64,000 nt of DNA, taken from positions 22,306,057-22,370,056 of the forward strand of contig JAOANR010000002.1 in NCBI GenBank assembly GCA_030278955.1, in the 5' to 3' direction. Numbering within the stretch: the stretch's first letter is position 1; each line of letters starts with the position of its first letter. Both the position numbers and the translations under genes were made by a program. Below the pieces are notes generated by a model. That model did no database searches and was not told where the DNA came from. It was given only the letters and a program-made list of their open reading frames with translations. Positions 54,060 to 64,000 of the stretch are shown here, in pieces. The DNA comes from Hygrophila difformis. Lineage: Eukaryota > Streptophyta > Magnoliopsida > Lamiales > Acanthaceae.

Positions 54060-54405
54060 TTTAGAAAAAAATTTAGCCACCGCAATTGCGGTCGGTAAAT
54101 TAAATTTTTATAAAAAATATGAAATTTTTTTAAAAATTTAGATTAGAATTTGCGACCGCAATTACTGTCGGTAATGCGGTCGGTAAATTATATTTTTTTA
54201 AAAAAATATTAAAAATTTTAAAAAGAATTGGAATAGGATTTGCGACCGCAATTGCGGTCGGTGTTTTGGTCGCCAAAAAATCCCCTTCGCAATAACGGAT
54301 ATATTTTTCCCGACCAACCTTTCGGTCGGGAATGCGGTCGGTAATGACGACCCGTCTTTGCTTGGTCGGTAATTGCGATAGGTAATCTGCAAATTTCTTG
54401 TAGTG
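54060..54405 (+). mobile_element. Right end of a CACTA transposon with subterminal palindromes
   Basis: AAATTTCTTGTAGTG ends at 54405; its reverse complement begins CACTACAAGAAATTT, the classic plant CACTA terminus. The next bases are TTG, a possible 3-bp duplication. The 340 bp inside it carry repeated GACCGCAATTGCGGTCGG words, including a perfect palindrome CGACCGCAATTGCGGTCG near 54244. Subterminal word repeats are where CACTA transposase binds. No left end was found in the window, so this is a truncated end or the element lost its partner by rearrangement. Confidence 0.8.
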
Positions 54406-54802
54406 TTGGTCAACTAAAATTAAAATTAAAATCATTATATTTTAATATCTTAGAAAATAAATAAATAAATAAATATACCAAATTTTATAATTTTCATTCT
54501 CTACATATAAAGACCACTCTTGCTATATTTTTATTAGGGTCCGGTTAAGGTGCGATTGCATCAAATCGCAGCACATCAATGCGAAAATCTTGATCGTCCA
54601 ATTAAAATCCAAGGGTTGTAAATGCAAAAGGGTAAAGTTGTCCAATTAAAATATGGAACGGTTTTATTAATTACGAAATTAACGGATTAGTATGTATCTT
54701 TAACGGATTTACTGCATATCTTAAACGGATTTGTATCCTAAAATATCTTACAACAGAAAAAATCACTAAAATTCACTAAAACATGTTACACAAATTATTT
54801 TC

Positions 54803-56130
54803 TTTTCAGCGATACATCATATGTTTTTATTTTTAACGAAATTATTAATTCCTAATTAAAACATTATTCTTTTCAGCGATACATCACTATGCTTCATTTC
54901 AAAGAGAGTGTACCATTATTTTCAGCGATACAACATTATTCTTTTCAGCGATGGAATGCCCTTCATTTCAGCGAGAATGCCTCATTATTTTCAGCGATGA
55001 CTTCAAATTCCTTTCCCCGAGATGTGCAACTAATACACTTTGCAGAGATATTATATCTTTTCAGCGATGCAGAATGCAGGATGCATCATATGTTTTTATT
55101 TTTAACAAAATTATTAATTCCTAATTACAACATATTACTGATACAAATTATATTAATTTGTATCATTATTTTCAGCGATACAACATTATTCTTTTCAGTG
55201 ATAGAATGCCCTTCATTTCAGCGAGAATGCCTCATTATTTTCAGCGATGACTTCAAATTCCTTTCCTCGAGATGTGCAACTAATACACTTTGCAGAGATA
55301 TTATATCTTTTCAGCGATGCAGAATGCAGGATGCATCATATGTTTTTATTTTTAACGAAATTATTAATTCCTAATTACAACATATTACTGACACAAATTA
55401 TATTAATTTGTATCATTATTTTCAGCGATACAGTGTTATTCTTTTCAGCGATGGAATGTGGTTCATTTCAGCGAGAGTGTAACATTATTTTCAGCGATGA
55501 CTTTTGAAAAATAATGGTACACTCTCGATGAAGTGCAATTATTTTCGTCGAGATACTAATACACTTTGCAGAGATATTATATCTTTTCAGCGATGTATAC
55601 GTACTCTTTTCAGCGATGAACGATATACTCTTTAAGCGATTTTACTATGTACTTTTCAGCGATACATCATATGTTTTTACTTTTAACAAAATTACTAATT
55701 CCTAATTACAACATATTACTGACAAAAATTATATTAATTTGTATCATTATTTTCAGCGATACAGAGTTATTCTTTTCAGCGATGGAATGTAGTTCATTTC
55801 AGCGAGAGTGTACCATTATTTTCAGCGATGACTTGAAAATAATGGTACACTCTCGATGAAGTGCAACTGTTTTCTTTAAGATACTATTTTTAACGAAATT
55901 ATTAATTCCTAATTAAAACATATTAATTTGTATCATTATTTTCAGCGATAGAACTTTATACTTTTCAGCGATGGTATGTGCTTCATTTCATCGAGATTGT
56001 ACTATTATTTTCAGCGATGACTTGAAATTCCTTTAAGCGAGATACTAATACACTATGCAGAGATGTTATAACTTTTCAGCGATGAACAACTATTCTTTTA
56101 AGTGAGTTCACTATATACTTTTCAGCGATA
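54803..56130 (+). repeat. Dense array of TTTTCAGCGAT words, plus orientation
   Basis: I count 23 exact TTTTCAGCGAT copies in 1.33 kb plus variants (TTTCAGCGAGA, TTTTCAGTGAT). They are embedded in larger duplications: blocks starting with a CATATGTTTTTAT motif recur near 54826, 55098, 55338 and 55669. Open frames of 70-160 residues across it only reflect the repetition. Confidence 0.9.
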
Positions 56131-56387
56131 TCATAAAAACCATAATCACTGAAACAATTCATAACACTAAAATCAGTTAAATCCATTCAAAGTCATAAAA
56201 CATTCAACACCATAAACCAAACTATAAATCAAACATTCAACATTCAACATTTCATTCAATCACAAAGTCATAAAAATATTCAACACCACCATTCAAAAAA
56301 GTCATAAAAACATCCCAAAAACATCACAAAAACAAGTCATTCCCAAAACACCACCATTCAAAGTCATTCAAAAACATTCCAAACATA

Positions 56388-57454
56388 TTAAACAGCAGGG
56401 ATATTAGCAGGATCAGAGATGGCTTGATGCATCGCCCTAAGCCTATGAATCAGATCTTCCCACATATTTGTAAAAGCCTTTTTGCGTTCTCTCAACTGCC
56501 CTGGAGTATTTGCAAATGAGACTTTAACGCTGCGATAATGATTTGACATTTCACGCAGCTGTGTGGGATCAAATGAACGTCTGTTCACATCAACACCATT
56601 AGATCTGCCTTCATTTTGGAGGACACCAATATGAATATCCAGAGCTTCGAAGTGGGGATACATGATGTTATAAGATCTTTCAGCAGCCTCAATATCAGGA
56701 TACTCAGTTATAATTTTCAACAGAAATTCTTGTGTTTCAACATATAAGAAAGATGGCTTATTAACATATAAGATGTAAATATAAGATGCCATAATCAGTA
56801 CAAAGCAATTCATAGCACTGAAACAATTTTTTGAAACAACCATAATCAGTACAGAAACAACCATAATCAGTTCAAAACAATCACTAAAACAACCATAATC
56901 AGTACAAAAACAATTCATAGCACTAAAAAACAACCATAATCAGTTCAAAACAAATCATTAAAACAACAATAATCAGTACAAAACAATTAATAACTAAAAC
57001 AACCATAAAACACTTAAACAACTCATAACCCTAGAACAACCATAATCAGTTCAAACAGTTCAAACATAAACACTGAAACAATTCGTAACCCTAGAACAAC
57101 CATAATCAGTTCAAAACAGCATTAAAAACCATAAATCAGTTCAAAACAATTCCAACCAAAACCATTCTAACCATTAAAACCATAAAACAATTTAAACCAT
57201 TAATCAAAAGGTTCCTAAGCATACTCAGTTGTAATTTCAATAAGAAATACCTGTGTTTCAATAAGAATATCTCGATGCTTCTTCGGCACATACCCAGCGT
57301 TTAACATTTTTTCTATTAAATCGTTCAGTCCGCGCGCATTGTCACACGTCGGATGTGTATCCTTCAGATAATTCCCGAACATCTCCCAGCATTGTGTGAA
57401 CAAGTCGGATGTGCGACTGGAACTCTCTCCCGTGCATCTTCTTTTGGACGACAA
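56388..57454 (-). CDS. Two-exon gene in the Ulp1 element, unknown function
   Basis: Probable exon 1 is 57251-57454 (SSKRRCTGESSSRTSDLFTQCWEMFGNYLK, ending ETQ before a GT donor at 57250). Exon 2 runs from about 56735 to 56388 (EFLLKIITEYPDIEAAERSYNIMYPHFEALDIHIGVL, ending in a stop at 56388). The sequence around the junction is duplicated in the intron (FLIEITTEYA versus FLLKIITEYP). No ATG is in frame at the apparent start (TTG at 57454), so a further upstream exon, perhaps the ORF at 58564, is likely. I recognise no domain; the protein looks helical. The intron holds AACCATAATCAGT repeats. Confidence 0.45.
56780..57200. repeat. Short tandem-like repeats AACCATAATCAGTACAAA in an intron
   Basis: About twelve imperfect copies of AAACAACCATAATCAGT with CAATTCATAGCACTA spacers fill the intron between the two exons described above. 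The composition is C/A-rich on the plus strand. The long frame at 56770-56933 is an artefact of it. Confidence 0.8.
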
Positions 57455-57639
57455 GTCTGAGAAATGAAGGTGATTCCGATTACGGTTTTGAGAAATTAGG
57501 GTTTAGAAATGAAGATTCGAGTAATGAATGTGATTCCTTTTATAAGGCTCACAGTTTAAAAAATTTTCCGAGGCCCATTTAATTTTATTTAGGCCCATTT
57601 CATTTAGGCCACTCCATAAAAATGAAATATATTTCCTTC

Positions 57640-58480
57640 CATCGCTGAAAACAACATATACGCATCGCTAAAAAGCTTACTGTCAATCGCTGAAAACAAT
57701 ATAGAACCATCGCTTAAAATGCTATATTCACATGTACAAACATTTTGTCGCTTAAATGAATGTATAAATATGAAATTTCAGAAAACTCAGAAAAAGAGAA
57801 ACATATCACAACAGAACTCAGAACTCAAAAACATACATAAAATCAAAACGACGATCAATCACCATCGCTTAAAATGCTTAATGTCCATCGCTGAAAACAA
57901 TATCTAACCATCGCTTAAAATGATATATCAATATCGCTGAAAAATTGATTCTGTCTTCGCTGATAATCACATGTACAAACATTTGTCGTTTAAATGAATG
58001 TATAAATATGAAATTTCAGAAAACTCAGAAAAAGAGAAACATATCACAAAATGCTTGATGTCCATCGCTCAACATAACTCAGAACTCAGAAACATACATA
58101 AAATCAAAAACGACGATCTATCACCATCGCTTAAAATGCTTGCTGTCTATCGCTGAAAACCATATAAAACCATCGCTTAAAATGCAATATACACATCGCT
58201 GAAAAATTGCTCTTGACATCGCTGATAATCACATGTACAAACATAACTCAGAACTCACTTAAATGAATGTATAAATATGAAATTTCAGAAAACTCATAAA
58301 AAGAGAAACATATCACAACACAACTCTGAACTCAGAAACATACATAAAATCGCATAAAATGCTCATATACAAATCGCTGAAAAATGCTATATACACATCG
58401 CTGAAAAGAATACATATACATCGCTGAAAAGAATATGTAACCATCGCCTAAAATGCTTAATACTCATCGCTGAAAAATTG
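57640..58480 (-). repeat. ATCGCTGAAAA words, minus orientation
   Basis: About ten exact copies of ATCGCTGAAAA (reverse complement of TTTTCAGCGAT) plus variants ATCGCTTAAAATGC are interleaved with repeated blocks (ACATGTACAAACAT, TGTATAAATATGAAATTTCAG). This is the opposite orientation to the array at 54.8-56.1 kb. Confidence 0.88.
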
Positions 58481-58563
58481 ATAATCACATGTACAAACGT
58501 TTTCACAAACTGTTTTCTTCTACTTTTGGCCAAACTGTTTATGTACAAACCTCAAGTAATCTC

Positions 58564-58992
58564 TCACAAATTGTGGATTGGGATCCTCACCAGCATCAGT
58601 TCCCATGCTCCTTTTATACGTTTGCAGATTAGACTTCTGAGTTTGTAATCATAATGCATGATCTTGTTTTTATTTCCTGTGTTACAATAATCCAGGGCCT
58701 TCTGATCCATTTCCATGAGGAGTTCGAGATAAGAAGTTCTGTAACGCTCCATCATGGCGGACACCATGTCTCTTTCCAGGGCTTCCTTTAAATAAGACAT
58801 ATCTTGTGCCAGATCATATTTCAGATACTCCTCTGCCTCAGCCTTGTTCATCAATCTGTACTGTCTTGCATTCTTTCTCAGCACTGGCCAGTTCTTACGC
58901 GTTATCTCATGTAGCACTTTTTTCCTTAGAAGTCTGATGTGCTCAGCATGTTCAGGATCCACATCAGTTCCTTTTTCAGCTATCCCAACCTG
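58564..58992 (-). CDS. Exon or short gene in the Ulp1 element, unknown function
   Basis: The frame is open from 59073, but a good AG acceptor (TTCGGTCAG) makes about 58992 the likely start of coding (VGIAEKGTDVDPEHAEHIRLL). The rest is strongly helical and charged (HEITRKNWPVLRKNARQYRLMNKAEAEEYLKYDL, later MERYRTSYLELLMEMDQKALDYC). A GTGAGG donor at about 58589 would remove the last residues and could join it to the two-exon gene at 57454. No known domain is recognised. It lies 260 bp downstream of the protease gene on the same strand. Confidence 0.45.
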   Translation of the reverse strand, partial: QVGIAEKGTDVDPEHAEHIRLLRKKVLHEITRKNWPVLRKNARQYRLMNKAEAEEYLKYDLAQDMSYLKEALERDMVSAMMERYRTSYLELLMEMDQKALDYCNTGNKNKIMHYDYKLRSLICKRIKGAWELMLVRIPIHNL

Positions 58993-59255
58993 ACCGAATC
59001 GCTTCAAATCAGCCAAATAGAGAATAATACTCCATAATTTACAATGCCCATGTAAGAATAAAGAGATGTACATTTATGCGATCACAAAACGTGCAATATA
59101 TATAACCGATTAAACAATAGACATTTAAGAGATGAAACAATGTACATTTCAGCGACGAAAATATTAAATTTAAGCGATTAACAAATATACATTTAAGCGA
59201 TGTCATCCATCGCATAAAAAAACAGTTCATTCAGTCATCAAAAACACTTCATTCA

Positions 59256-60502
59256 TCATTGTTTCTTTTTCCGACCCTTTTTTGGCTTAGGTGGTGCTGG
59301 TTTCTTTACCTCAAATGACTGACTATGCTGGGCAACCAACTGCATCTCTCTACTCACTTCTCCTAGCACAAAATCTTTCTTTTGATTGACATCTGACATC
59401 AATATTTCAGCGCAGACCTTGGCTCTTTTTGCCAGATTATACCTTTTGTTCTTCATTTCTGCCAACATGTCATCCATAATTAATCCTTCCCAATAATCCA
59501 TATATGACATGACAAAAACCCCGCAGCTGTGCTGATCTTTCTGCTCTGCCAACGGCGAGAAAAGCATACGATATGATGCAAACCATTTTTCAGATTTCAT
59601 CAGTGTATTTCCCAGCATCCTCAAGTTATACCATATCCTATTCAAAACATTATAATCAGCTGTCCACCCGCCTTCAGCATTCTTGCTGTTGAAGTAAAAA
59701 ATTCTTCTCTTTCTCATATCAACAGAAAAAGCAACCCAATGGTTTTGTCGACAATATGAGAAGAAGAACTGGAACATTGAGAAAACATATAATTAGAATC
59801 TAATAATGATCAACTATATAAACAAAATTGTCAAAACAAAAATGCATCTTACACTCTCTGCATTCAACACCACATCAATCATTTCTTCAGGAAAAAACTT
59901 GAAATCTTTCACGAATGTATCAACAAGTTCTGCACCATCTTTTAATGGTAAATCTGCATCCACCTCTGCCTCTGCAAATGTCTGTTTCAAAAGATACAAC
60001 ATATCATGCATAAAAAAGAAGTTAAATATATACATATATATGTATGTATATATATATATATCAGACTCACAGCAAATAATGATGAAAAACAATATTTCAG
60101 CATTGGTTTCCCATTGGCTCTTTCGAATTCACGACGGTTGATCACTTTCGCGTAACAGTTTATAACAATATCCGCAATATCACTATCAACCCTCAGTGTT
60201 TCAATGTCAAGCTTGGACAAGTTCATTTCTTTATCATCATAAACAATCGTGTTCTTCGCTTCAACCTTTCCTAGAATATTTGTAATGATAGCCCAAACAG
60301 CCACATTCAACTCTTCTCGAGTACAGGTATATGACGCCTGAAATTCTAGATAGTCTTTAAATCGGGTATAAGTCATCTCCATGAATGTAAACTTGTTGCA
60401 TTTTTCAGTAGGCTGGAGATCAATCATCATCACTCTAGGAGGCATATACTTCTCCTTCAATTTCTCGATTGTCTTAGCTCTATCAACTGTCTTAGCTTGT
60501 TC
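59256..60502 (-). CDS. Ulp1-like cysteine protease (C48 type), catalytic exons
   Basis: Three exons fit GT-AG rules and all introns are phase 0: 60502-60071 (EQAKTVDRAKTIEKLKEKY; later FTFMEMTYTRFKDYLEF), 59981-59853 and 59768-59256. The last exon holds the protease core: the catalytic His in NHWVAFSVDM, the position of the catalytic Asp occupied by Asn (IFYFNSKN), and the Cys in QHSCGVFVMSYMDYW, with a Gln a few residues before it. The protein ends with a basic KKPAPPKPKKGRKKKQ tail that could be a nuclear signal. Ulp1 enzymes remove SUMO; copies inside plant transposons have unknown substrates. Upstream exons run to 63678. Confidence 0.75.
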
Positions 60503-60529
60503 CTGAAAATTACAGATGATATATCAATC

Positions 60530-61850
60530 ATCGCTGAAATATGAAATGAATCATCGCTGAAAAACATAGAAGTCATCGCTGAAAACTATTAACATACCTC
60601 TGGATTCTCATCTGTTACAACATTCTCATTCTCGGATATGCCCAAAGAAAAGGTTGGCACATCTTTTGCATGCATCTATACACATACTAGAGTAAGTTAG
60701 AGAAAATACCTCTATTTACATCACAATTGATATAGCTAAAAACTATTAAAAACTAAAGTCACACAAGAAATCATCGCTGAAATGTGGTAAACATCATCGC
60801 TGAAAAACACAGAAACCATCGCTGAAAACTATTAAAGTACCTCTGGATACTCAGCCACATCATGTGCTGCATCTTTCTCAGCCCCATCATGTGCTACATC
60901 TTTCTTAGCCCCATCATGTGCTAACTAAAAATCACACAAGAAAAATATATTAAAACATTTTGTTACATCACAATTGATATAGCTAAAAACTATTAAAAAC
61001 TAAAATCACACAAGAAAATATATCAATCATCATATCCAAAATCGCTGAAATGTGCAGATTATCATCGCTGAAAAACAAAACCACCATCGCTGAAAACTAT
61101 TAAAATACCTCTGGATTCTCAGCCCCATCATGTGCTACAACTTTCTCAGCCCCATCATGTGCTAACTAAAAATCACACAAGAAAAATATATGAAAACACT
61201 TTGTTACAGTAACCCCTATAGCAAACATTTTGTCACTGTACATACATTCAAAGAATCGAAACTGAAAGGTTGGCACAAAAAAAAGGTTGGCACATCTTTT
61301 GCATGCATCTATACACATACTAGAGTAAGTTAGAGAAAATACCTCTATTTACATCACAATTGATATAGCTAAAAACTATTAAAAACCAAAGTCACACAAG
61401 AAAATATATCAATCACCATATCCAAAATCGCTGAAATGTGGTAAACATCATCGCTGAAAAACACAGAAACCATCGCTGAAAACTATCAAAGTACCTCTGC
61501 ATTCTCAGCCACATCATGTGTTGCATCTTTCTCAACCCCATCACGTGCTACATCTTTCTTAGCCCCATCATGTGCTAACTAAAAATCACACAAGAAAAAT
61601 ATATCAAAACATTTTGTTACATCACAATTGATATAGATAAAAACTATTAAAAACTAAAATCACACAAGAAAATATATCAATCATCATATCCAAAATCGCT
61701 GAAATGTGCAGATTATCATCGCTGAAAAACAAAACCACCATCGCTGAAAACTATTAAAATACCTCTGGATTCTCAGCCCCATCATGTGCTACAACTTTCT
61801 CAGCCCCATCATGTGCTAACTAAAAATCACACAAGAAAAATATATCAAAA
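60530..61850 (-). repeat. Tandem duplication of about 640 bp carrying exon pairs and ATCGCTGAAAA words
   Basis: AGGTTGGCACATCTTTTGC occurs at 60651 and, with a longer A run before it, at 61284. CAGTAACCCCTATAGC occurs at 61207 and 61861. Each unit contains one 84-nt exon and one 57-nt exon plus five word copies in the introns, always in the order ATCGCTGAAATGTG, ATCGCTGAAAAAC, ATCGCTGAAAACTATT. Confidence 0.85.
60598..61819 (-). CDS. Amplified phase-0 exons encoding AHDGAEK repeats (Ulp1-like gene)
   Basis: Five short exons are bounded by AG acceptors and GT donors: 61819-61763 (57 nt), 61578-61495 (84 nt), 61165-61109 (57 nt), 60924-60841 (84 nt) and 60675-60598 (78 nt, MHAKDVPTFSLGISEN). 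The first four encode two or three copies of a nine-residue repeat of the type AHDGAEKDV and end in PE. All lengths are multiples of three, so each can be added or skipped without frameshift. The intron sequences are duplicated too (period about 640 bp, compare 60651 with 61284) and contain the ATCGCTGAAAA words. No known function for the repeat. Confidence 0.65.
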
Positions 61851-62047
61851 CAGTTTATTACAGTAACCCCTATAGCAAACATTTTGTCACTGTACATACA
61901 TTCAAAGAATCGAAACTGAAAGGGATTCGGAATCGAAATAAAGATCTCTGCAATAAAAATAAACAACACAGAAAAAGAAAAAAAGAAAAAAGAATGTCAG
62001 AAACTACCTTCAAAAAATATTATGAAGTACAAAATTTATAAAACTAC

Positions 62048-62893
62048 CTTCGGTACATTTTCAGGTAAATTTTCAGTCTCCGGGGCAACTCTCTCTTCAG
62101 TTTTATCTTTTACATTCCCAGCATCTACATCACCTCCTTCCCGCAAACTTGTCACCTCCGGACCCCCTTGACTCATCACAACATTTCCAGCTCCAGCTAA
62201 TATACCCATCAAGATTTCTCCTTCGCTTGCAGTTATATCAAGATTATTTGACTGTTCTCCTTCACGACGTCGACCCACATTAATCAAAAGTTCACCTGCA
62301 TCTTGATCACAAGGGGGGTGTGGGGAAGGTTCAACATCATTTCTGGATGCTTCTATGAGAGGATCAACATTGCCTGAAGCATCGCATCCATATATTGGCA
62401 AGCAATGTTCACAATAGAGTCCATTGTGTGATCAGAAAGATGAACAACTGGTTCAGAATCAGTTGTCTCATTTGCATTAGCTTCATGGACAACAGGTGAA
62501 TACATAGACTGCAAGCTAGAAAGATTGGCAGCTTCTTCATTTCCACTAGCATTCAAATCCACATTTTCTCCTAACTGCTCATCTCCTCCTCCATCCACAC
62601 TCCTAGAAAGATTGGTAGTTGATTCATTTGCAGTAGAATTCACACGCTCATCTTCCACTTCTTTCCCACCCCTCCTTTTTCTTCTTTAGACCAGAAACAA
62701 AAGTGCTAAGTCGATCGTCATCTTCCTCCACAGTCCTTTTCGCAGCCCTCGATTTCTTCTTAAAGTCAATATCTGGATACTTTGCATTAGGGAAAACCTT
62801 CCAGATATCAACCATCTCCAAGTATCAATCATTTTTACATGTAAATCCAACCAAATGAAGCTCTTCACGCTCATAGAAATCAAAAAACATGTG
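62048..62893 (-). pseudogene. Linker exons of the Ulp1-like gene with frame breaks
   Basis: An exon starts at 62893 after a TTTTTTCAG acceptor (HMFFDFYEREELHLVGF) but meets an in-frame TGA at 62825-62827. After it the frame continues with YLEMVDIWKVFPNAKYPD and a Lys-rich nuclear-signal-like KKKSRAAKR, shifts near 62670 beside a G run, continues as an acidic, Asn/Ser-rich stretch (EDERVNSTANES) and shifts again near 62385 before a further acidic segment ending NVPK at a GT donor (62047). The breaks suggest decay, although sequencing errors at the G run are possible. Confidence 0.55.
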
Positions 62894-62988
62894 CTGAAAA
62901 AAAACAAAAACAAACAAGATACATAATCAACAAACAATGACCATAATCAACAATATAAATCACATAACAAACACAAAATTAAAATTAC

Positions 62989-63678
62989 CATTAAGCAAAA
63001 CAGGTCTCCACAGGGGCGTGCTTGAGCACTGGTTCCCTTATCCAATTTTACCTTATACTCATTCAGAGATTTGATAAGAAATTGTCTAATATGAAGACAC
63101 CAATTGTACCTTAAAGCTTCTTCCGGAGATCTAAGAAACTGAAGATACCTTTTGTTTACAACCCTCCTTGAGTTAGGAGTAAAGACTTTCTGCAGAGCAA
63201 ACAAAACATACATCCTCCAGTAGTCATCCAATGGAATTTCAGTATTCTCCGTATTCTCTAAAATAGCTCTAAGATCCTTAACAGGTATCCGATTAGGCTC
63301 CTTCTTATTCGTAATAAGAGAATACTTTTCACAAAATTCATCAGCAAAATCATAACCAATCTCATTATTCTTCAAATCTATTATAAATTTATCGACTCCC
63401 CATGGCAAACCATATACTTTATGAATGTCTTCATCTGTAAACCTCCATCGACGGTTTTTATCAATAATAAAGCATTCCTCCTGAATGCTCCACTGATTAA
63501 TCAAAGTTATAATAGGATCAACCTTGAGCATGCACATTTTGAACATAAGCAGACAACTGAAGCAAGTTTCTTGAATAAACTCTTTCTTCCCATCTCCGTC
63601 ACTCTCGTTCAGGATATTATTTAAAACACAAATGCTAGATGGAACGCAACAGACCTGAGTATGCACTTTTTCAGCCAT
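62989..63678 (-). CDS. First exon of the Ulp1-like gene: plant mobile-type N-terminal domain
   Basis: I choose the ATG at 63678 (AAGAATGGCT, a good context) rather than the TTG upstream. The exon encodes 230 residues and ends at a GT donor at 62988, phase 0. The domain (CFIIDKNRRWRFTDEDIHKVYGLPWGVDKF; DDYWRMYVLFALQKVFTPNSRRVV) resembles the N-terminal domain (plant mobile/DUF1985-like) that commonly precedes Ulp1 proteases in plant transposons, with the region around VYGLPWG as its most typical motif. Function is unknown. It is intact. The 5' region (63679-64000) contains two GTTCGCCGTAG repeats. Confidence 0.65.
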
Positions 63679-64000
63679 TCTTGATAACAAAAAAGTAAAG
63701 TATCACCGTTCGCCGTAGAAAAACAATCGCCGTTCGCCGTAGACGCAGAGAATCGCTAAATCACTGAAAAGCCCTAGAGAAAGTATCGACAGTGATAAAT
63801 TAAAAATTGGCGGTTAAATTGACATTAAATACTACACGGTGAAATCTCGACGGTTATTTCTTATTAATTACTTAGATGGTGAATTTTTATTAATCGCGTT
63901 ACTAGACGTTACCCGAATTCTGAAAACATTGTAAAATTTTTATTAACTACTACACGGTTATTTTTTATTAACTCATCTCCATCGCTGAATTGCATTAGTT

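Larger units (their letters stand above)
54537..64000 (-). mobile_element. Ulp1-bearing transposon-like domain (MULE-like?), extends beyond the window
   Basis: From GGGTCCGGTTAAGG at 54537 to the end of the window the DNA carries dense TTTTCAGCGAT words (plus orientation 54.8-56.1 kb, minus orientation 57.6-61.8 kb) and minus-strand genes, one with a Ulp1-type protease. Captured Ulp1-like proteases are well known in plant Mutator-like elements. The left end (run of G, then text resembling MULE termini) fits, but no transposase is in the window, the other end is missing, and a CACTA-type element is not excluded. Confidence 0.5.

Noticed and set aside
54889..55859. Three plus-strand frames of 70-161 residues with repeated FSDAECRMHHMF-like text
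   Set aside because: Translations of the TTTTCAGCGAT array; they repeat with the DNA repeat and lack independent support.

Overview
The window is repeat-dense intergenic DNA from a flowering plant nuclear genome, most likely a eudicot. The evidence is Ty3/gypsy LTR retrotransposons with iMet-type primer sites, L1-type LINEs, a CACTA end (CACTACAAGAAA on the minus strand), an endogenous caulimovirid and a Ulp1-bearing transposon. I see no ordinary single-copy host gene; every substantial reading frame belongs to a mobile or viral element.

Layout. 1-2611: end of an unidentified element (called D) with two arrays of TTGTCGCGGAAC / GTTCCGCGACAA words. 2612-30692: an LTR-like sequence (F) split by two insertions. 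The first is element A (4640-21368, minus strand, TSD GTGCT), which carries gag only. Its upstream LTR is itself split by element E (10476-19683, plus strand, TSD CAGAT), with two 3.12 kb LTRs that look almost identical and no gag or pol. The second is a decayed endogenous caulimovirid (about 21.8-30.3 kb, minus strand), with seven or more reading frames and a TGGTATCAGAGCC primer site. 32647-32952 and 48737-48975: two halves of one LINE endonuclease domain (LINE-1) separated by element C (32953-48731, plus strand, TSD GGTAT/GGTAC). The 5' LTR of C is split by element B (33797-42756, minus strand, TSD GCTTG/GCGTG), a near-complete but frameshifted Ty3/gypsy element. 48956-53.9 kb: a second LINE on the minus strand with open ORF1 and ORF2. 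54060-54405: one end of a CACTA transposon. 54.5-64 kb: a transposon-like domain with dense TTTTCAGCGAT words and a multi-exon Ulp1-like protease gene on the minus strand.

Most notable structure. Elements B, C and D each carry, next to a TATA-like box, an array of short GC-rich inverted words, with a different word per family but similar 80-115 bp unit spacing. The Ulp1-like gene appears to use only phase-0 introns and contains four tandemly amplified 57 or 84 nt exons encoding AHDGAEK-type repeats. The TTTTCAGCGAT word switches strand between 56.1 and 57.6 kb, as expected for subterminal arrays of one large transposon.

Working order. E is the youngest insertion by LTR comparison; A is older than E, F older than A, C older than B, and LINE-1 older than C. 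None of the autonomous elements is wholly intact: B has several frame breaks, C and A lack polymerase, LINE-2 lacks its 3' part, and the viral copy has stops and shifts. All statements come from reading the sequence without database searches.
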